Assembly: GCA_047635055.1 (NCBI GenBank)
Contig: JBLIIJ010000011.1
Coordinates: 1-62,757 of the forward strand
Direction of reading: 5' to 3'
Length of the DNA: 62,757 nucleotides
From: JAVJRN01 sp047635055
GTDB lineage: Bacteria; Bacteroidota; Bacteroidia; Cytophagales; Cyclobacteriaceae
In this document: positions 24,993 through 34,297 of the stretch, piece by piece
How the letters are laid out: each line of letters starts with the position of its first letter
Position numbering within the stretch: position 1 is the stretch's first letter
Notes under the pieces: generated by a model
Told to the model about the DNA's origin: nothing
The model's input: only the letters and a program-made list of their open reading frames with translations
The model's database searches: none
Position numbers and translations under genes: made by a program

Positions 24993-26570
24993 ACCATTGA
25001 TTCTTTTGTTTTTAGGATATTTCACCTCATAAGCAAGCTTCACACGCTGTTGATCATTGGGGCTCAACTTTTTCTGCCAAGTGACTATTCCTGTAGTGTT
25101 ATCGAATTTACCACCCGACAATTCTTCTATGCTCACCGAAATTTCGTCATTTTTAGATATTGGAACCTGATCAAGCAACTTCACTTGTACCTCACTGCTT
25201 TTTTGATTTTTCAATACTACCTCGTATGCATAGTCTCTTTTGCGGTTGCTACCTATTGTCTGATCATCAGTGAAATCAATCAACGATTTTCTTTCAACCA
25301 ATACACCTGCATCTACGCCCAATGAAACAACCAACTTTTCCTCCATACTTGTTGGATCTAAGAAGGTCTGCCCAACAAATGCACCTTCAAGAAAAATATT
25401 TGCTTCGCCTGGCAACAAACTTAGCTTTTGCCATTCTCCTAACTCAGCAGTGAAAAACACTGACTCAGATAATTTTGGTATTGCAAAATGGCTGTAAGAT
25501 GCTGGTAAACTATACTCTTTTAGTGCAACACGCTTGTCTCGAATACCATTTTCAATAGAATACGGAATAGTCAAATCATATCTCATTGACAAACTATTCT
25601 CTACGCTTTCTACATAACCTGAAGAAGACTCTATATCCATTTCTACTTCCTCTTCGAGAGACATCTCATTCATAGCCATTGACATGGCTCTTTGTTGTGG
25701 AGCCGATTTGGTAAGATATTGTTGCCTGATATCCAGATACCAAGGATATAAGTTTGGTTTTTGCTTTCTATCTGTATTTTGAGTCGATAATGACAATTTT
25801 ACATTGTCCCAGTTCTCACCTGTATTCTGTCTGATCACCGCATATTGTTCAAGTTTCACATTAGTACTTGTTCCATCCGTTCTTAAATTGTAAGTTGGAT
25901 ACCAACCCGCATCACGGACAATATAGGACAAATTAAACGTGGCTTTTGTGCTTTTTTTGACCACCACATTAACCACTATTTCACCTTGTTGCTGATTCAA
26001 GGCTGATGTCCTAGAGCTCAATTGCTTTTTTAATCGACCGAGTTTTGAATCTACTATCTTTCTACTCAAATCAATATCATACAATTCATTGGCAATCACT
26101 TCCATGCGCTCCTTATAAAAGGCAGAGATCTCTTTCAACTGATTAATAGTAATTCCGTCTTCACCACCTACGGTTTTATTAGCCTTAAGCATATCCTCTT
26201 CCGCTTTCAGTGCAATTTGTTTATTGGAAAGTCGATTCTTATCTTTTTCATAATGACTGATAGAGTCCTTGATCCATTTCAGCTCCTTAGGAAAAGACTC
26301 CTCTGTTAAGAAATTAAGTCTAAACTGCGTATTCAAAATTATCACTTCTCCCGTTCCTCCGATCTGGATTGAATTAGCTTCAATTTTTGACGACAAATTT
26401 TCAAACACAATTTCGTGTTCCCCATTAGCCAGATCAATCGATCCAACACGGGATATTTCTGCCCTATTAAGGTAAATCACTACGGCTTCAGGTATACTTT
26501 TCACTGGAATAGTCGCTGCGTAAAGTCCAGAAACAAAAAGATAGGTGATAATAGTAAATAGTCTTCTCAT
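24987..26570 (-). CDS. DUF4139 (MuiA-like) exported protein
   Basis: The likely start is the ATG at 26570 (MRRLFTIITYLFVSGLYAA), which gives a proper signal peptide; the open frame runs further upstream without a plausible start. The 527-residue protein has an N-terminal beta domain, a long coiled coil (about residues 70-190) and a C-terminal DUF4139 beta domain with WYPTYNLRTDG, LPASYSHFAIPK and NQKSSEVQVKLLDQVP. Relatives are annotated mucoidy inhibitor A; their molecular function is not settled. It is divergent from the dehydrogenase gene at 26631. Confidence 0.9.
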   Translation of the reverse strand: MRRLFTIITYLFVSGLYAATIPVKSIPEAVVIYLNRAEISRVGSIDLANGEHEIVFENLSSKIEANSIQIGGTGEVIILNTQFRLNFLTEESFPKELKWIKDSISHYEKDKNRLSNKQIALKAEEDMLKANKTVGGEDGITINQLKEISAFYKERMEVIANELYDIDLSRKIVDSKLGRLKKQLSSRTSALNQQQGEIVVNVVVKKSTKATFNLSYIVRDAGWYPTYNLRTDGTSTNVKLEQYAVIRQNTGENWDNVKLSLSTQNTDRKQKPNLYPWYLDIRQQYLTKSAPQQRAMSMAMNEMSLEEEVEMDIESSSGYVESVENSLSMRYDLTIPYSIENGIRDKRVALKEYSLPASYSHFAIPKLSESVFFTAELGEWQKLSLLPGEANIFLEGAFVGQTFLDPTSMEEKLVVSLGVDAGVLVERKSLIDFTDDQTIGSNRKRDYAYEVVLKNQKSSEVQVKLLDQVPISKNDEISVSIEELSGGKFDNTTGIVTWQKKLSPNDQQRVKLAYEVKYPKNKRINGL

Positions 26571-26630
26571 GGTTTTAATGATTTGCTTAATTTGCCGTTC
26601 AATTACCTTGCCAACGTTAAGATAATACCC

Positions 26631-27710
26631 ATGGTCATAGCACACGAAAAATTGTATCATTTTGCAAAAGAAATTCTGGTAGCCGCCGGTTGTCCTGAGC
26701 AAGAAGCTCAACAAGCCGCCACCATTTTATTAAGCGCTGACTTACGCGGCGTTGATTCGCATGGAGTAGCCCGACTTTCCGGATATATTAGACTGATCGA
26801 TAAAAAAAGAGTCAATACTACACCTGACATTAAGCTCGTACACGAAAGTCCAAGTACAGGTGTTATTGATGGTGATGGAGGTCTTGGATTGGTCGTTGGA
26901 CCAAAGGCGATGAGAACTGCGATAGACAAGGCAAGAACGGCAGGTACAGGTTGGGTTTCTGTTAGAAATTCTAATCACTATGGAATTGCTGGATGTTATG
27001 CTATGATGGCTTTAGAGGAAGATTGTATCGGTATTGCGATGACAAATGCAAGTCCATTAGTGGCACCTACATATGCCAATGAAAGGCTCTTGGGCACTAA
27101 TCCTATTGCGGTAGCGATTCCTGCGGGTAAACAACCCCCATTTGTTTTGGATATGGCCACTACAACTGCTGCAAATGGTAAGCTAGAAATACTACAACGA
27201 AAAGAACAAAATACGCCAGATGGCTGGCTTCAAGATGCTAATGGAAATCCTACAATCGACCCCTATGGTGTGAAAAATGGTGGGGCTTTATTACCTTTGG
27301 GCGGTGACAAAGATCATGGCTCGCACAAGGGATATGGACTAGCTTCTGTCGTCGATATTTTCTCAGCGGTGCTTTCTGGTGCTAATTATGGCCCTTGGGT
27401 TCCTCCGTTTGTGGCATTTCTCGAGCCTCCTGCAGATCCAGTGGGAAAGGGAATTGGACATTTCTTTGGAGCAATGAGAATAGACGCATTTAGACCTGCA
27501 AGCGAATTTAAATCACATATGGATAATTGGATCACACGTTTTAAATCTGCAAAACCAATTGTAGAAGGACGCACAGTGTTAATTCCAGGAGACCCTGAAA
27601 GAATCATGGAAGAGCAAAGACGAATAGCAGGTATTCCTTTACTAGACCCTGTTGTTAAAGATCTACAAGAATTATCCGCTCGATTCGGGGTTCCATTCAA
27701 CGAGGCTTAA
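26631..27710 (+). CDS. Malate/L-lactate/ureidoglycolate dehydrogenase family oxidoreductase
   Basis: The ATG at 26631 (MVIAHEKLYHFAKEIL) fits the family; an earlier in-frame TTG at 26583 would add an unlikely leader. The 359-residue protein belongs to the type II malate/lactate dehydrogenase family, which has a fold unrelated to classical MDH. Motifs are LRGVDSHGVARLSGYI, NSNHYGIAGCYA with the catalytic His, MTNASPLVAP and DHGSHKGYGLA. It reduces or oxidises a 2-hydroxy acid with NAD(P); the substrate cannot be assigned. Confidence 0.93.
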   Translation: MVIAHEKLYHFAKEILVAAGCPEQEAQQAATILLSADLRGVDSHGVARLSGYIRLIDKKRVNTTPDIKLVHESPSTGVIDGDGGLGLVVGPKAMRTAIDKARTAGTGWVSVRNSNHYGIAGCYAMMALEEDCIGIAMTNASPLVAPTYANERLLGTNPIAVAIPAGKQPPFVLDMATTTAANGKLEILQRKEQNTPDGWLQDANGNPTIDPYGVKNGGALLPLGGDKDHGSHKGYGLASVVDIFSAVLSGANYGPWVPPFVAFLEPPADPVGKGIGHFFGAMRIDAFRPASEFKSHMDNWITRFKSAKPIVEGRTVLIPGDPERIMEEQRRIAGIPLLDPVVKDLQELSARFGVPFNEA

Positions 27711-27791
27711 TGCGATCAAAAATTAGTGAGCTTTAAGCCATTTTACTACTTATTGATAACCAAAGAAGCAGTTTAATAACAGGTAAGTGAC

Positions 27792-28325
27792 CTAAAATAG
27801 GCCGGCTACAAAGCCAACTCTGAACAATAACGGAGAATTATAAGGAGAGCCAGCTCCATCACCGTAGAGAACATTGTACAAGGCTGAAATATTTATTGAC
27901 ATAATGTCTCCAATTGGTTCTGTATACCCTATTCCAGTAAACAGACCAGTGTAACTTCTTCGCTCCTGTACTCCGCCTTGGGGAGATATAGCGAAATTAA
28001 GATATTCGTATTCGGCGTAAGCAAAAAACTTTTCCGAGACATTATATCTAGTAAACGGCCCACCGCCATAATTACTGGATGTCGCATCACCAAACTTTAC
28101 ATATTGATAAGAAGTAATTAAACCTGCAGAAAATTGTTCCGTGAATTTATATCCTACTAATGGAGATACACTGATATTTAAAAAGTCGGTACCACCACCA
28201 AAACCACCACCTCCACCAACATATATTTTATCAAAAAAACTACTTTTCCTCTTTAATTGTGAATTTGCTGTTGAAGAAAGTATGACTGTAAGGATTACAA
28301 AAAAGGAAATTTTTAAAAATCGCAT
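27792..28325 (-). CDS. Small outer-membrane beta-barrel protein
   Basis: The 177-residue product has a signal peptide (cleavage near STANSQ) and alternating beta strands typical of an OmpX/OmpW-sized barrel: ISVSPLVGYKFTEQF, SAGLITSYQYVKFG, FAYAEYEYLNF and the C-terminal LLFRVGFVAGLF that ends in Phe, as barrels do. A glycine-rich stretch (VGGGGGFGGGTDF) follows the N-terminus. It is likely in the outer membrane; its role is unknown. It starts 48 bp downstream of divIC on the same strand. Confidence 0.85.
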   Translation of the reverse strand: MRFLKISFFVILTVILSSTANSQLKRKSSFFDKIYVGGGGGFGGGTDFLNISVSPLVGYKFTEQFSAGLITSYQYVKFGDATSSNYGGGPFTRYNVSEKFFAYAEYEYLNFAISPQGGVQERRSYTGLFTGIGYTEPIGDIMSINISALYNVLYGDGAGSPYNSPLLFRVGFVAGLF

Positions 28326-28372
28326 CTATCGAAATGTAAGGAGTAATAAAATGGTAATGAATAACTTTCGAG

Positions 28373-28669
28373 CTATTCTTCAACAACGATAAAAAGGTCT
28401 TCAGATTCTTTTTTCATTAAATATTTTTCTCGGGCTATTTTTTCTAAGAGATTTTTATCTGAGTTCAATGCCTGCTGATCATGTTTAACATCTTGAATTT
28501 TATTTAAATAAAACTCTCTAGCCTCTTGTAACTCAGACTGCTTTGCACCGAGCCGAGATTGTGTGATCAGGTCGTTTGAATCAATGAGCGTCATCCAAAT
28601 CAGAAAAAGCACTGCCACAATAAAATAGAAGCTCTTGAAAGCTTTGGGAATTCTTTTAATAATATTCAT
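28373..28669 (-). CDS. Septum formation initiator family protein (DivIC/FtsB-like)
   Basis: The 98-residue protein has a short cytoplasmic start, one membrane helix (about 13-25, FYFIVAVLFLIWM), a periplasmic coiled coil (about 38-75) and the family end motif ARKYLMKK-like segment AREKYLMKKESEDLF. DivIC/FtsB bridges FtsL and FtsQ/DivIB in the divisome. It follows eno, as is usual in Bacteroidota, but an intrinsic terminator separates the two, so it may have its own promoter or depend on read-through. Confidence 0.92.
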   Translation of the reverse strand: MNIIKRIPKAFKSFYFIVAVLFLIWMTLIDSNDLITQSRLGAKQSELQEAREFYLNKIQDVKHDQQALNSDKNLLEKIAREKYLMKKESEDLFIVVEE

Positions 28670-28682
28670 CTGAATCTAAAGT

Positions 28683-28715
28683 TAAAAAAAAAGAGCCAAC
28701 AAATTGCTGGCTCTT
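28683..28715 (-). terminator. Intrinsic terminator after eno
   Basis: On the minus strand AAGAGCCA and TGGCTCTT (28715-28708 and 28698-28691) make a perfect 8-bp stem with a 9-nt loop, followed by a run of T residues. It lies 6 bp past the eno stop. Confidence 0.85.
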
Positions 28716-28721
28716 AAATTT

Positions 28722-30002
28722 TTACTTGCTTGAAGGATAAACAGCCGTTTCATCTAGTTCCTCTTCGATTCTTAGGAGCTGATTATACTTCGCCATACGA
28801 TCCGACCTTGATAAAGATCCGGTCTTAATTTGTCCAGTATTTAGAGCCACGGAAATATCCGCAATAGTATTATCTTCCGTTTCTCCTGATCTATGAGAAA
28901 CAACTGCAGTCCAACCAGCTTTATGAGCCATTTCGATGGCAGCAAAGGTCTCTGAAAGAGTACCAATCTGGTTTACCTTTATCAAAATTGAATTAGCCGA
29001 CTTTTCTTTAATTGCCTTCTCTAGAAATTTAACGTTGGTTACCAAAAGATCATCACCAACAATTTGACATTTGTGACCAATTTTAGCCGTTAACATTTTC
29101 CAGCCTTCCCAATCATTTTCATCACAACCATCCTCGATACTGTCAATAGGATATTTCTCAACCAGTTCAGCCAAATAGTCCACTTGCTCTTCTCTGGTTC
29201 TAATCTTCCCTGTTTCACCTTCAAATTTCGCGTAGTTGTACTTTCCATCTACGTAAAATTCAGAAGATGCACAATCCAATGCTATAGTAACATCAGAGCC
29301 TGGCTCATAACCTGCCTTTTTAATCGCCTCGAGCACAGTTTCCAATGCCTCTTCCGTGCCGCCTGAGAAGTTTGGCGCGAATCCACCTTCATCTCCTACT
29401 GCGGTACTCAAGCCCTTCGCCTTTATAATACTTTTAAGATTATGAAAAATTTCAGCTCCCATTCTCAAAGCCTCACTAAATGTAGGAGCTCCAATTGGTC
29501 TGATCATAAACTCTTGAAACGCAATAGGTGCATCCGAATGTGAACCACCATTAATGATATTCATCATTGGAACTGGAAGCACATGCGCATTGACACCTCC
29601 TAAATACCTAAATAAAGGTTGTGAAGATTCATCCGCAGCAGCTTTCGCTACGGCCAATGACACACCAAGAATAGCATTTGCTCCTAGCTTGGCTTTATTA
29701 TGCGTCCCATCTAGCTCAATCATCACGTCATCAATAAGCTTCTGGTCAAACACCGAATAACCAACGACCTCAGGACCTATCAACTCATTGACATTGTCAA
29801 CAGCCTTTAGGACACCTTTACCTAAGTACTTTGACATATCGCCATCTCTAAGCTCCACAGCTTCGTGTTCGCCTGTAGAGGCTCCTGACGGCACTGCTGC
29901 TCTTCCTAAAATACCATTTTCAGTGATTATATCTACTTCTATGGTAGGATTACCGCGTGAATCGAGAATTTGTCTCGCAAAAACACTTTCAATTATGCTC
30001 AT
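28722..30002 (-). CDS. eno: Enolase
   Basis: Enolase dehydrates 2-phosphoglycerate to phosphoenolpyruvate in glycolysis. The 426-residue length is standard. It has the signature VNQIGTLSETFAAIEMA, the catalytic segment SGETEDNTIAD, the metal ligand Asp in IALDCASSEF and the N-terminal loop SGASTGEHEAVEL. Its ATG overlaps the carA stop by 4 bp (ATGA), so the two are translationally coupled, an arrangement linking pyrimidine/arginine precursor synthesis and glycolysis that recurs in this phylum. Confidence 0.99.
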   Translation of the reverse strand: MSIIESVFARQILDSRGNPTIEVDIITENGILGRAAVPSGASTGEHEAVELRDGDMSKYLGKGVLKAVDNVNELIGPEVVGYSVFDQKLIDDVMIELDGTHNKAKLGANAILGVSLAVAKAAADESSQPLFRYLGGVNAHVLPVPMMNIINGGSHSDAPIAFQEFMIRPIGAPTFSEALRMGAEIFHNLKSIIKAKGLSTAVGDEGGFAPNFSGGTEEALETVLEAIKKAGYEPGSDVTIALDCASSEFYVDGKYNYAKFEGETGKIRTREEQVDYLAELVEKYPIDSIEDGCDENDWEGWKMLTAKIGHKCQIVGDDLLVTNVKFLEKAIKEKSANSILIKVNQIGTLSETFAAIEMAHKAGWTAVVSHRSGETEDNTIADISVALNTGQIKTGSLSRSDRMAKYNQLLRIEEELDETAVYPSSK

Positions 30003-31108
30003 GATTTATGTTCTTTTATTAATTGTATGAAATCGTCAAATAAATACCTCGAATCGTGCGGTCCAGGAGATGACTCGGGGTGGTACTGAACAGAAAACGC
30101 AGGTTTGTTTGTTACTTTAAGCCCTTCGACTGTATTATCATTTAAATTTTTGTGAGTTAACTCAGCCTTATCGGATTTTTCTAGTGAATCCATTTTTACA
30201 GCAAAACCATGATTTTGAGAAGTTATTTCACTCAACCCAGATTGAAGATTTTTTACTGGATGATTTAACCCTCTATGACCGTGATGCATTTTAAAGGTAT
30301 CTACCCCTACGGCAAGAGCAAGCAGCTGATTTCCTAAACATATTCCAAAAACTGGTTTATTGTTTTCTAAGATAGTTTTAACAGTTTCAATTGCGTAATC
30401 CATTACGGCTGGATCTCCCGGACCATTAGATAAAAAATAGCCGTCAGGATTCCATTTTTGTATCTCCTCAAAACTCGTTTTTGCTGGAAAAACTTTTAGG
30501 AAACATCCGCGGGTCTCGAAACCTTTTAATATCGACTTTTTTATTCCAAAATCTAAAACTGCAATTTTAACAGCAGCTCCTTCATCACCAACAGTATAAG
30601 GTTCAATAGTTGATACCTTACTCGATAACTCCAACGCTTCCATTGAAGGAATTTTAGAGAGTTCTTTTTTAAGGTTATCAACATCAAATATCTCAGTGGT
30701 AATGATAGCGTTCATCGCACCTTTAGTCCGTATCTGTCTTACTAGCTTTCTTGTATCAATACCTGCAATACCGACAGTTTTCTGATTCTTTAAGTATTGA
30801 TCCAAGCTTAGATCAGTAGTATTTCTACTAAACTGATAGGTAAAATCATTGACGACTAAACCTTTTATTTGAATGTTTAAAGATTCATCCTCATCAGCAT
30901 GAGCGCCATAATTACCTACGTGTGAAGTCGTATTAACAATTATTTGGCCAAAATAAGAGGGATCAGTATAAATTTCCTGATACCCAGTCATGCCTGTATT
31001 AAAGCATATTTCCCCTCCCGACGTGCCGGTTAATCCAATGGAATAACCGCTAAATATGGAACCATCTTCGAGTAGAAGTATTGCTTTTTGTTTTTCTCGT
31101 AATTTCAT
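29999..31108 (-). CDS. carA: Carbamoyl-phosphate synthase small subunit
   Basis: The glutaminase subunit feeds ammonia to CarB for carbamoyl phosphate, used for pyrimidines and arginine. I start at the ATG at 31108 (MKLREKQKAILLLEDG); an upstream frame start adds ten unrelated residues. The 369-residue protein has the N-terminal CPSase domain (SFGQIIVNT-like YFGQIIVNTTSHVGNYG) and a class I amidotransferase domain with nucleophile Cys in FGICLGNQLLA and His-Glu in VQYHPESSPGP. carB is not in the window. A TATTTTTG box lies 7 bp upstream of the ATG. Confidence 0.97.
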   Translation of the reverse strand: MKLREKQKAILLLEDGSIFSGYSIGLTGTSGGEICFNTGMTGYQEIYTDPSYFGQIIVNTTSHVGNYGAHADEDESLNIQIKGLVVNDFTYQFSRNTTDLSLDQYLKNQKTVGIAGIDTRKLVRQIRTKGAMNAIITTEIFDVDNLKKELSKIPSMEALELSSKVSTIEPYTVGDEGAAVKIAVLDFGIKKSILKGFETRGCFLKVFPAKTSFEEIQKWNPDGYFLSNGPGDPAVMDYAIETVKTILENNKPVFGICLGNQLLALAVGVDTFKMHHGHRGLNHPVKNLQSGLSEITSQNHGFAVKMDSLEKSDKAELTHKNLNDNTVEGLKVTNKPAFSVQYHPESSPGPHDSRYLFDDFIQLIKEHKS

Positions 31109-31136
31109 CGATCGCAAAAATAGGGTTGGTCTACAC

Positions 31137-31173
31137 AATAAAAAAGGGATTGAGTAAAACTCAATCCCTTTTT
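31137..31173. terminator. Terminator ending the ribosomal supercluster (bidirectional)
   Basis: A perfect 14-bp stem (31141-31154 with 31160-31173) has a 5-nt loop. Its outer five pairs are A-T, and four further A residues precede it, which read as a T tract on the minus strand. It is 20 bp past the rplQ stop. Confidence 0.9.
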
Positions 31174-31192
31174 AACATAAAATGCATTTTTA

Positions 31193-31738
31193 TCAATCTT
31201 TTTTAGTTTCCTCTGTGGAAATATCTTCCTCTGTCTTAGATTCCTCTACTACAACTGCGTCCTCAATAACTTCTACATTTTTCGAAACAACTTCTTGATC
31301 TTCAGATTTTTTTGAACCTGATCCTCTTCTAGATCTTCTTGTTTTGGCTTTTACATCACCTGTTTCGGCCAATAATAACTCGTTAAAGTCAACAAGCTCC
31401 ATCATACACATTTCAGCATTATCACCTTGACGTGTACCCAATCGAATAATTCTAGTATACCCACCTGGCCTAGCACTAATCTTCTCTGCTACAGTACTAA
31501 ACAACTCATGAACAGTCGTTTTATCTTGAAGATAGGAGAAGGCTACTCTCCTTGAATGAGTAGTGTCTTCTTTAGATTTAGTTATAAGTGGCTCTACATA
31601 CTTTCTTAATGCTTTTGCTTTCGCCAAAGTTGTATTAATTCTTTTATGTAGAATTAAAGATGATGCCATATTAGAAAGCATCGCACTTCTATGTGAAGCG
31701 GTTCTTCCTAAGTGATTAAATTTTTTGCCGTGTCTCAT
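31193..31738 (-). CDS. rplQ: 50S ribosomal protein L17
   Basis: L17 sits near the exit tunnel of the large subunit. The N-terminal 120 residues are the standard domain (MRHGKKFNHLGRTASHR, GYTRIIRLGTRQGDNAEM). About 60 extra residues follow: a basic patch (KTRRSRRGSGSKK) and an acidic, Glu/Val-rich tail. Tails of this kind occur in Bacteroidota. It is the last gene of the supercluster, overlaps rpoA by one base (TAATG) and is followed by a strong terminator. Confidence 0.99.
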   Translation of the reverse strand: MRHGKKFNHLGRTASHRSAMLSNMASSLILHKRINTTLAKAKALRKYVEPLITKSKEDTTHSRRVAFSYLQDKTTVHELFSTVAEKISARPGGYTRIIRLGTRQGDNAEMCMMELVDFNELLLAETGDVKAKTRRSRRGSGSKKSEDQEVVSKNVEVIEDAVVVEESKTEEDISTEETKKD

Positions 31739-32727
31739 TAGTCTTCTTCCAATTTATATTTTGCAAGATCCATTCCAAATGTCAATACTTTATCAGCGAC
31801 CAATTGTTCCAGTTCTGCCAAAGATTTTTTACCGAAATTTCTAAATTTCATCATATCTGAAATTTCCAACCTTACCAAGTCCCCTAAGGATCTTACATCT
31901 GCTGCTTTCAAACAATTATATGCCCTCACTGAAAGATCAAGATCGTTTAACGAAGTTTTGAGTAGTTTTCTCATGTGTAACAACTCTTCATCAACCTGTT
32001 CCGGCTCACCTCTCTCTTGTGATTCAAGAATCATGTTTTGATCCGAGAATAGCATGAAATGCTGAATCAGTATATTAGCTGCCCCTTTAAGAGCATTTTC
32101 AGGATGAATAGAACCATCCGTTTCAATATCAATTATTAATTGCTCGTAATCTGTCTTTTGCTCTACTCTTGTATTCTCAACACTAAACTTTACATTTTTT
32201 ATAGGTGTAAAGATAGAATCTATGGATATGTATGAAAAATTGGCATCAACAGGCTTATTGTCATCCGAGGCGACATAACCACGTCCCTTTTCAACATTCA
32301 ACTCAATCTCAAACTGAGCCGCATCATCCAAATTACAAATTACCAAGTCAGGATTTAAAATCTCAAAGGAATTAGTTGAATTTCCTAGATCTCCCGCAGT
32401 GAATTGCTTCTTATTCGAAACTGAAACAGTAATATTATTTTCAATTACATCAGCAATTTTTTTGAAGCGTACCATTTTAAGATTCAAAATGATTTCACTT
32501 ACGTCCTCTGCAACTCCTTCGATAGTTGAAAACTCATGAAGAACACCTGGGATTTTTATACCCGTTATTGCATATCCTTCAAGTGAAGACAAAAGAATTC
32601 TTCTTAAAGCATTACCAACTGTTACTCCGTAACCTTGCTCGAGTGGTTTGAAAGTGAATAAGCCATGGAAATCATCGGCTTTCTCCATCACCACCTTTTC
32701 TGGCATTTGAAATGCTAGGATCGACAT
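31738..32727 (-). CDS. rpoA: RNA polymerase alpha subunit
   Basis: The 329-residue subunit has the assembly N-terminal domain (about 1-230, with GNALRRILLSSLEGYA) and the C-terminal helix-hairpin-helix domain (about 250-320, LDLSVRAYNCLKAADVRSLG) that contacts UP elements and regulators. It lies in the alpha-operon position between rpsD and rplQ. The start ATG at 32727 follows a 34-bp gap from rpsD. Confidence 0.99.
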   Translation of the reverse strand: MSILAFQMPEKVVMEKADDFHGLFTFKPLEQGYGVTVGNALRRILLSSLEGYAITGIKIPGVLHEFSTIEGVAEDVSEIILNLKMVRFKKIADVIENNITVSVSNKKQFTAGDLGNSTNSFEILNPDLVICNLDDAAQFEIELNVEKGRGYVASDDNKPVDANFSYISIDSIFTPIKNVKFSVENTRVEQKTDYEQLIIDIETDGSIHPENALKGAANILIQHFMLFSDQNMILESQERGEPEQVDEELLHMRKLLKTSLNDLDLSVRAYNCLKAADVRSLGDLVRLEISDMMKFRNFGKKSLAELEQLVADKVLTFGMDLAKYKLEED

Positions 32728-32761
32728 ATATATGTTCTTTTAAAAGTTAAAAGAAGAACTA

Positions 32762-33364
32762 TTACTTTGAGTAAAGTTCAACTATCAATTGTTCTTTAAT
32801 ATTTTCTGGGATCTCATCTCGTGAAGGAACATTCAAAAACTTTCCACTCAATTCAGACGGATTCCATTCTAACCATGAGAAATTTTTAACATTAGAAGCT
32901 AAACTATCGCTCACTGCCTCCAAAGATTTTGACTTTTCCCTTACTCCCACAACGTCATTATTCTTCAATGTATATGACGGTATGTTCACCAATTCTCCGT
33001 TTACAGTAATATGTTTGTGCGAGACCAATTGTCTTGCACCCCTTCTAGTTGGTGCAATACCTAGTCTATAGACAGTATTATCTAATCTCGACTCTAATAA
33101 CTGTAATAATATTTCTCCTGTAATGCCGCTTTTTCTTGAAGCTTTATCAAAAACATTTGCGAATTGCTTTTCTAGCACACCATAAGTGTATTTCGCTTTT
33201 TGCTTCTCGGACAGCTGTATAGCATATTCCGATTGCTTTCTTCTCCTACCCCTACCATGTTGACCTGGAGGGTAATTCTTTTTTTGTAGCGCCTTGCTGT
33301 TACCAAAAATTGGCTCACCAAACTTTCTTGAAATTCTGGTTTTTGGTCCTGTATATCTTGCCAT
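32762..33364 (-). CDS. rpsD: 30S ribosomal protein S4
   Basis: S4 nucleates 16S rRNA 5' domain assembly and represses the alpha operon in many bacteria. The 200-residue protein has the S4 RNA-binding domain (LESRLDNTVYRLG, RQLVSHKHITVNGE). The N-terminal zinc site seen in some S4 proteins is absent: ARYTGPKTRISRKFGEP contains no cysteine. It is 21 bp after rpsK and 34 bp before rpoA. Confidence 0.99.
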   Translation of the reverse strand: MARYTGPKTRISRKFGEPIFGNSKALQKKNYPPGQHGRGRRRKQSEYAIQLSEKQKAKYTYGVLEKQFANVFDKASRKSGITGEILLQLLESRLDNTVYRLGIAPTRRGARQLVSHKHITVNGELVNIPSYTLKNNDVVGVREKSKSLEAVSDSLASNVKNFSWLEWNPSELSGKFLNVPSRDEIPENIKEQLIVELYSK

Positions 33365-33385
33365 TAAATTATATCCTTTACGCTA

Positions 33386-33778
33386 TTAAACTCTTCTTCT
33401 TTTAGGAGGTCTACAACCATTGTGAGGAAGTGGAGTAACATCTTTAATCATTGTTACCTCTATACCTGCATTTTGGATTGTTCTAATGGCAGATTCTCTA
33501 CCAGATCCCGGACCTTTAACAAAAACTTCTACTTTCCTAAGTCCTAATTCATGAGCTGCCTGAGCACAATTCTGTGCTGCGACTTGTGCTGCATACGGAG
33601 TGTTCTTTTTAGAACCCTTGAAACCCATTTTACCAGCTGATGCCCATGATATCACCTGACCTTGGATATTGGTCATAGATATGATGATGTTATTAAAAGT
33701 TGCTTGTATGTGTGCTTGACCAATTGTGTCAACTGCAACAACTCTCTTCTTCGCTTTATCTTTTCTCTTTTGCGCCAT
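33386..33778 (-). CDS. rpsK: 30S ribosomal protein S11
   Basis: S11 lies on the platform of the small subunit and contacts mRNA near the E site. The 130-residue protein shows GHAHIQATFNN-like HIQATFNNIIISMTN, KGPGSGRESAIR and the basic end GCRPPKRRRV. It begins 8 bp after rpsM in the usual rpsM-rpsK-rpsD-rpoA order. Confidence 0.99.
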   Translation of the reverse strand: MAQKRKDKAKKRVVAVDTIGQAHIQATFNNIIISMTNIQGQVISWASAGKMGFKGSKKNTPYAAQVAAQNCAQAAHELGLRKVEVFVKGPGSGRESAIRTIQNAGIEVTMIKDVTPLPHNGCRPPKRRRV

Positions 33779-33786
33779 CGTCTAAA

Positions 33787-34164
33787 TTACTTAGTTGCTT
33801 TCTTCTTGTTGGCCATTGTCTTTCTCTTTCCTTTTCTTGTCCGAGCGTTATTCTTTGTATGCTGCCCTCTGACTGGAAGACCTTTTCTATGTCTCAATCC
33901 TCGGTAACAACCGATATCCATAAGTCTTTTAATACTCAATTGGATTTCTGACTTTAATACACCCTCGACTTTAAAGTTTTCACTTATGTAAGTACGGATA
34001 GCCCCTGCCTCATCGTCATCCCATTCGTTAACCTTCTTATCAAGGTTTATTTTAGTCTCAGTCAAAATTCTTTCTGAAGAACTTTTACCGATACCAAAAA
34101 TGTAGGTTAAACCAATTACGCCTCTTTTATTATCCGGCACATCAACTCCTGCAATTCTAGCCAT
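33787..34164 (-). CDS. rpsM: 30S ribosomal protein S13
   Basis: S13 forms part of the head and an intersubunit bridge and contacts P-site tRNA through its basic tail. The 125-residue protein has ARIAGVDVPDNKR at the start, the helix-hairpin motif TYIFGIGKSSS, and GLPVRGQHTKNNARTRKG near the C-terminus. It follows rpmJ by 3 bp. Confidence 0.99.
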   Translation of the reverse strand: MARIAGVDVPDNKRGVIGLTYIFGIGKSSSERILTETKINLDKKVNEWDDDEAGAIRTYISENFKVEGVLKSEIQLSIKRLMDIGCYRGLRHRKGLPVRGQHTKNNARTRKGKRKTMANKKKATK

Positions 34165-34167
34165 GTC

Positions 34168-34284
34168 TTATCCTTGTCTTTGTTTAAACTTAGGGTTCTT
34201 TTTGTTGATAACGTACAGCCTTCCCTTTCGTCTAATGACTTTACAATCGCTGCTTCGTTTCTTAATAGATGCTTTTACTTTCAT
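34168..34284 (-). CDS. rpmJ: 50S ribosomal protein L36, zinc-free form
   Basis: The 38-residue frame begins MKVKASIKKRSSDCKVIRRK and ends PKFKQRQG, the standard L36 ends. Only one of the four zinc ligands remains: Cys14 is kept, while the positions of Cys11, Cys27 and His33 hold Ser, Asn and Phe. This is therefore the zinc-independent type. It lies between infA (13 bp) and rpsM (3 bp), the normal place. Confidence 0.97.
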   Translation of the reverse strand: MKVKASIKKRSSDCKVIRRKGRLYVINKKNPKFKQRQG

Positions 34285-34297
34285 CGTTAATTAATGC

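Noticed and set aside
33662..33951. Hydrophobic plus-strand ORFs opposite rpsK and rpsM
   Set aside because: Reverse frames of lysine-rich ribosomal genes give Phe/Leu-rich translations; they only mimic membrane proteins.
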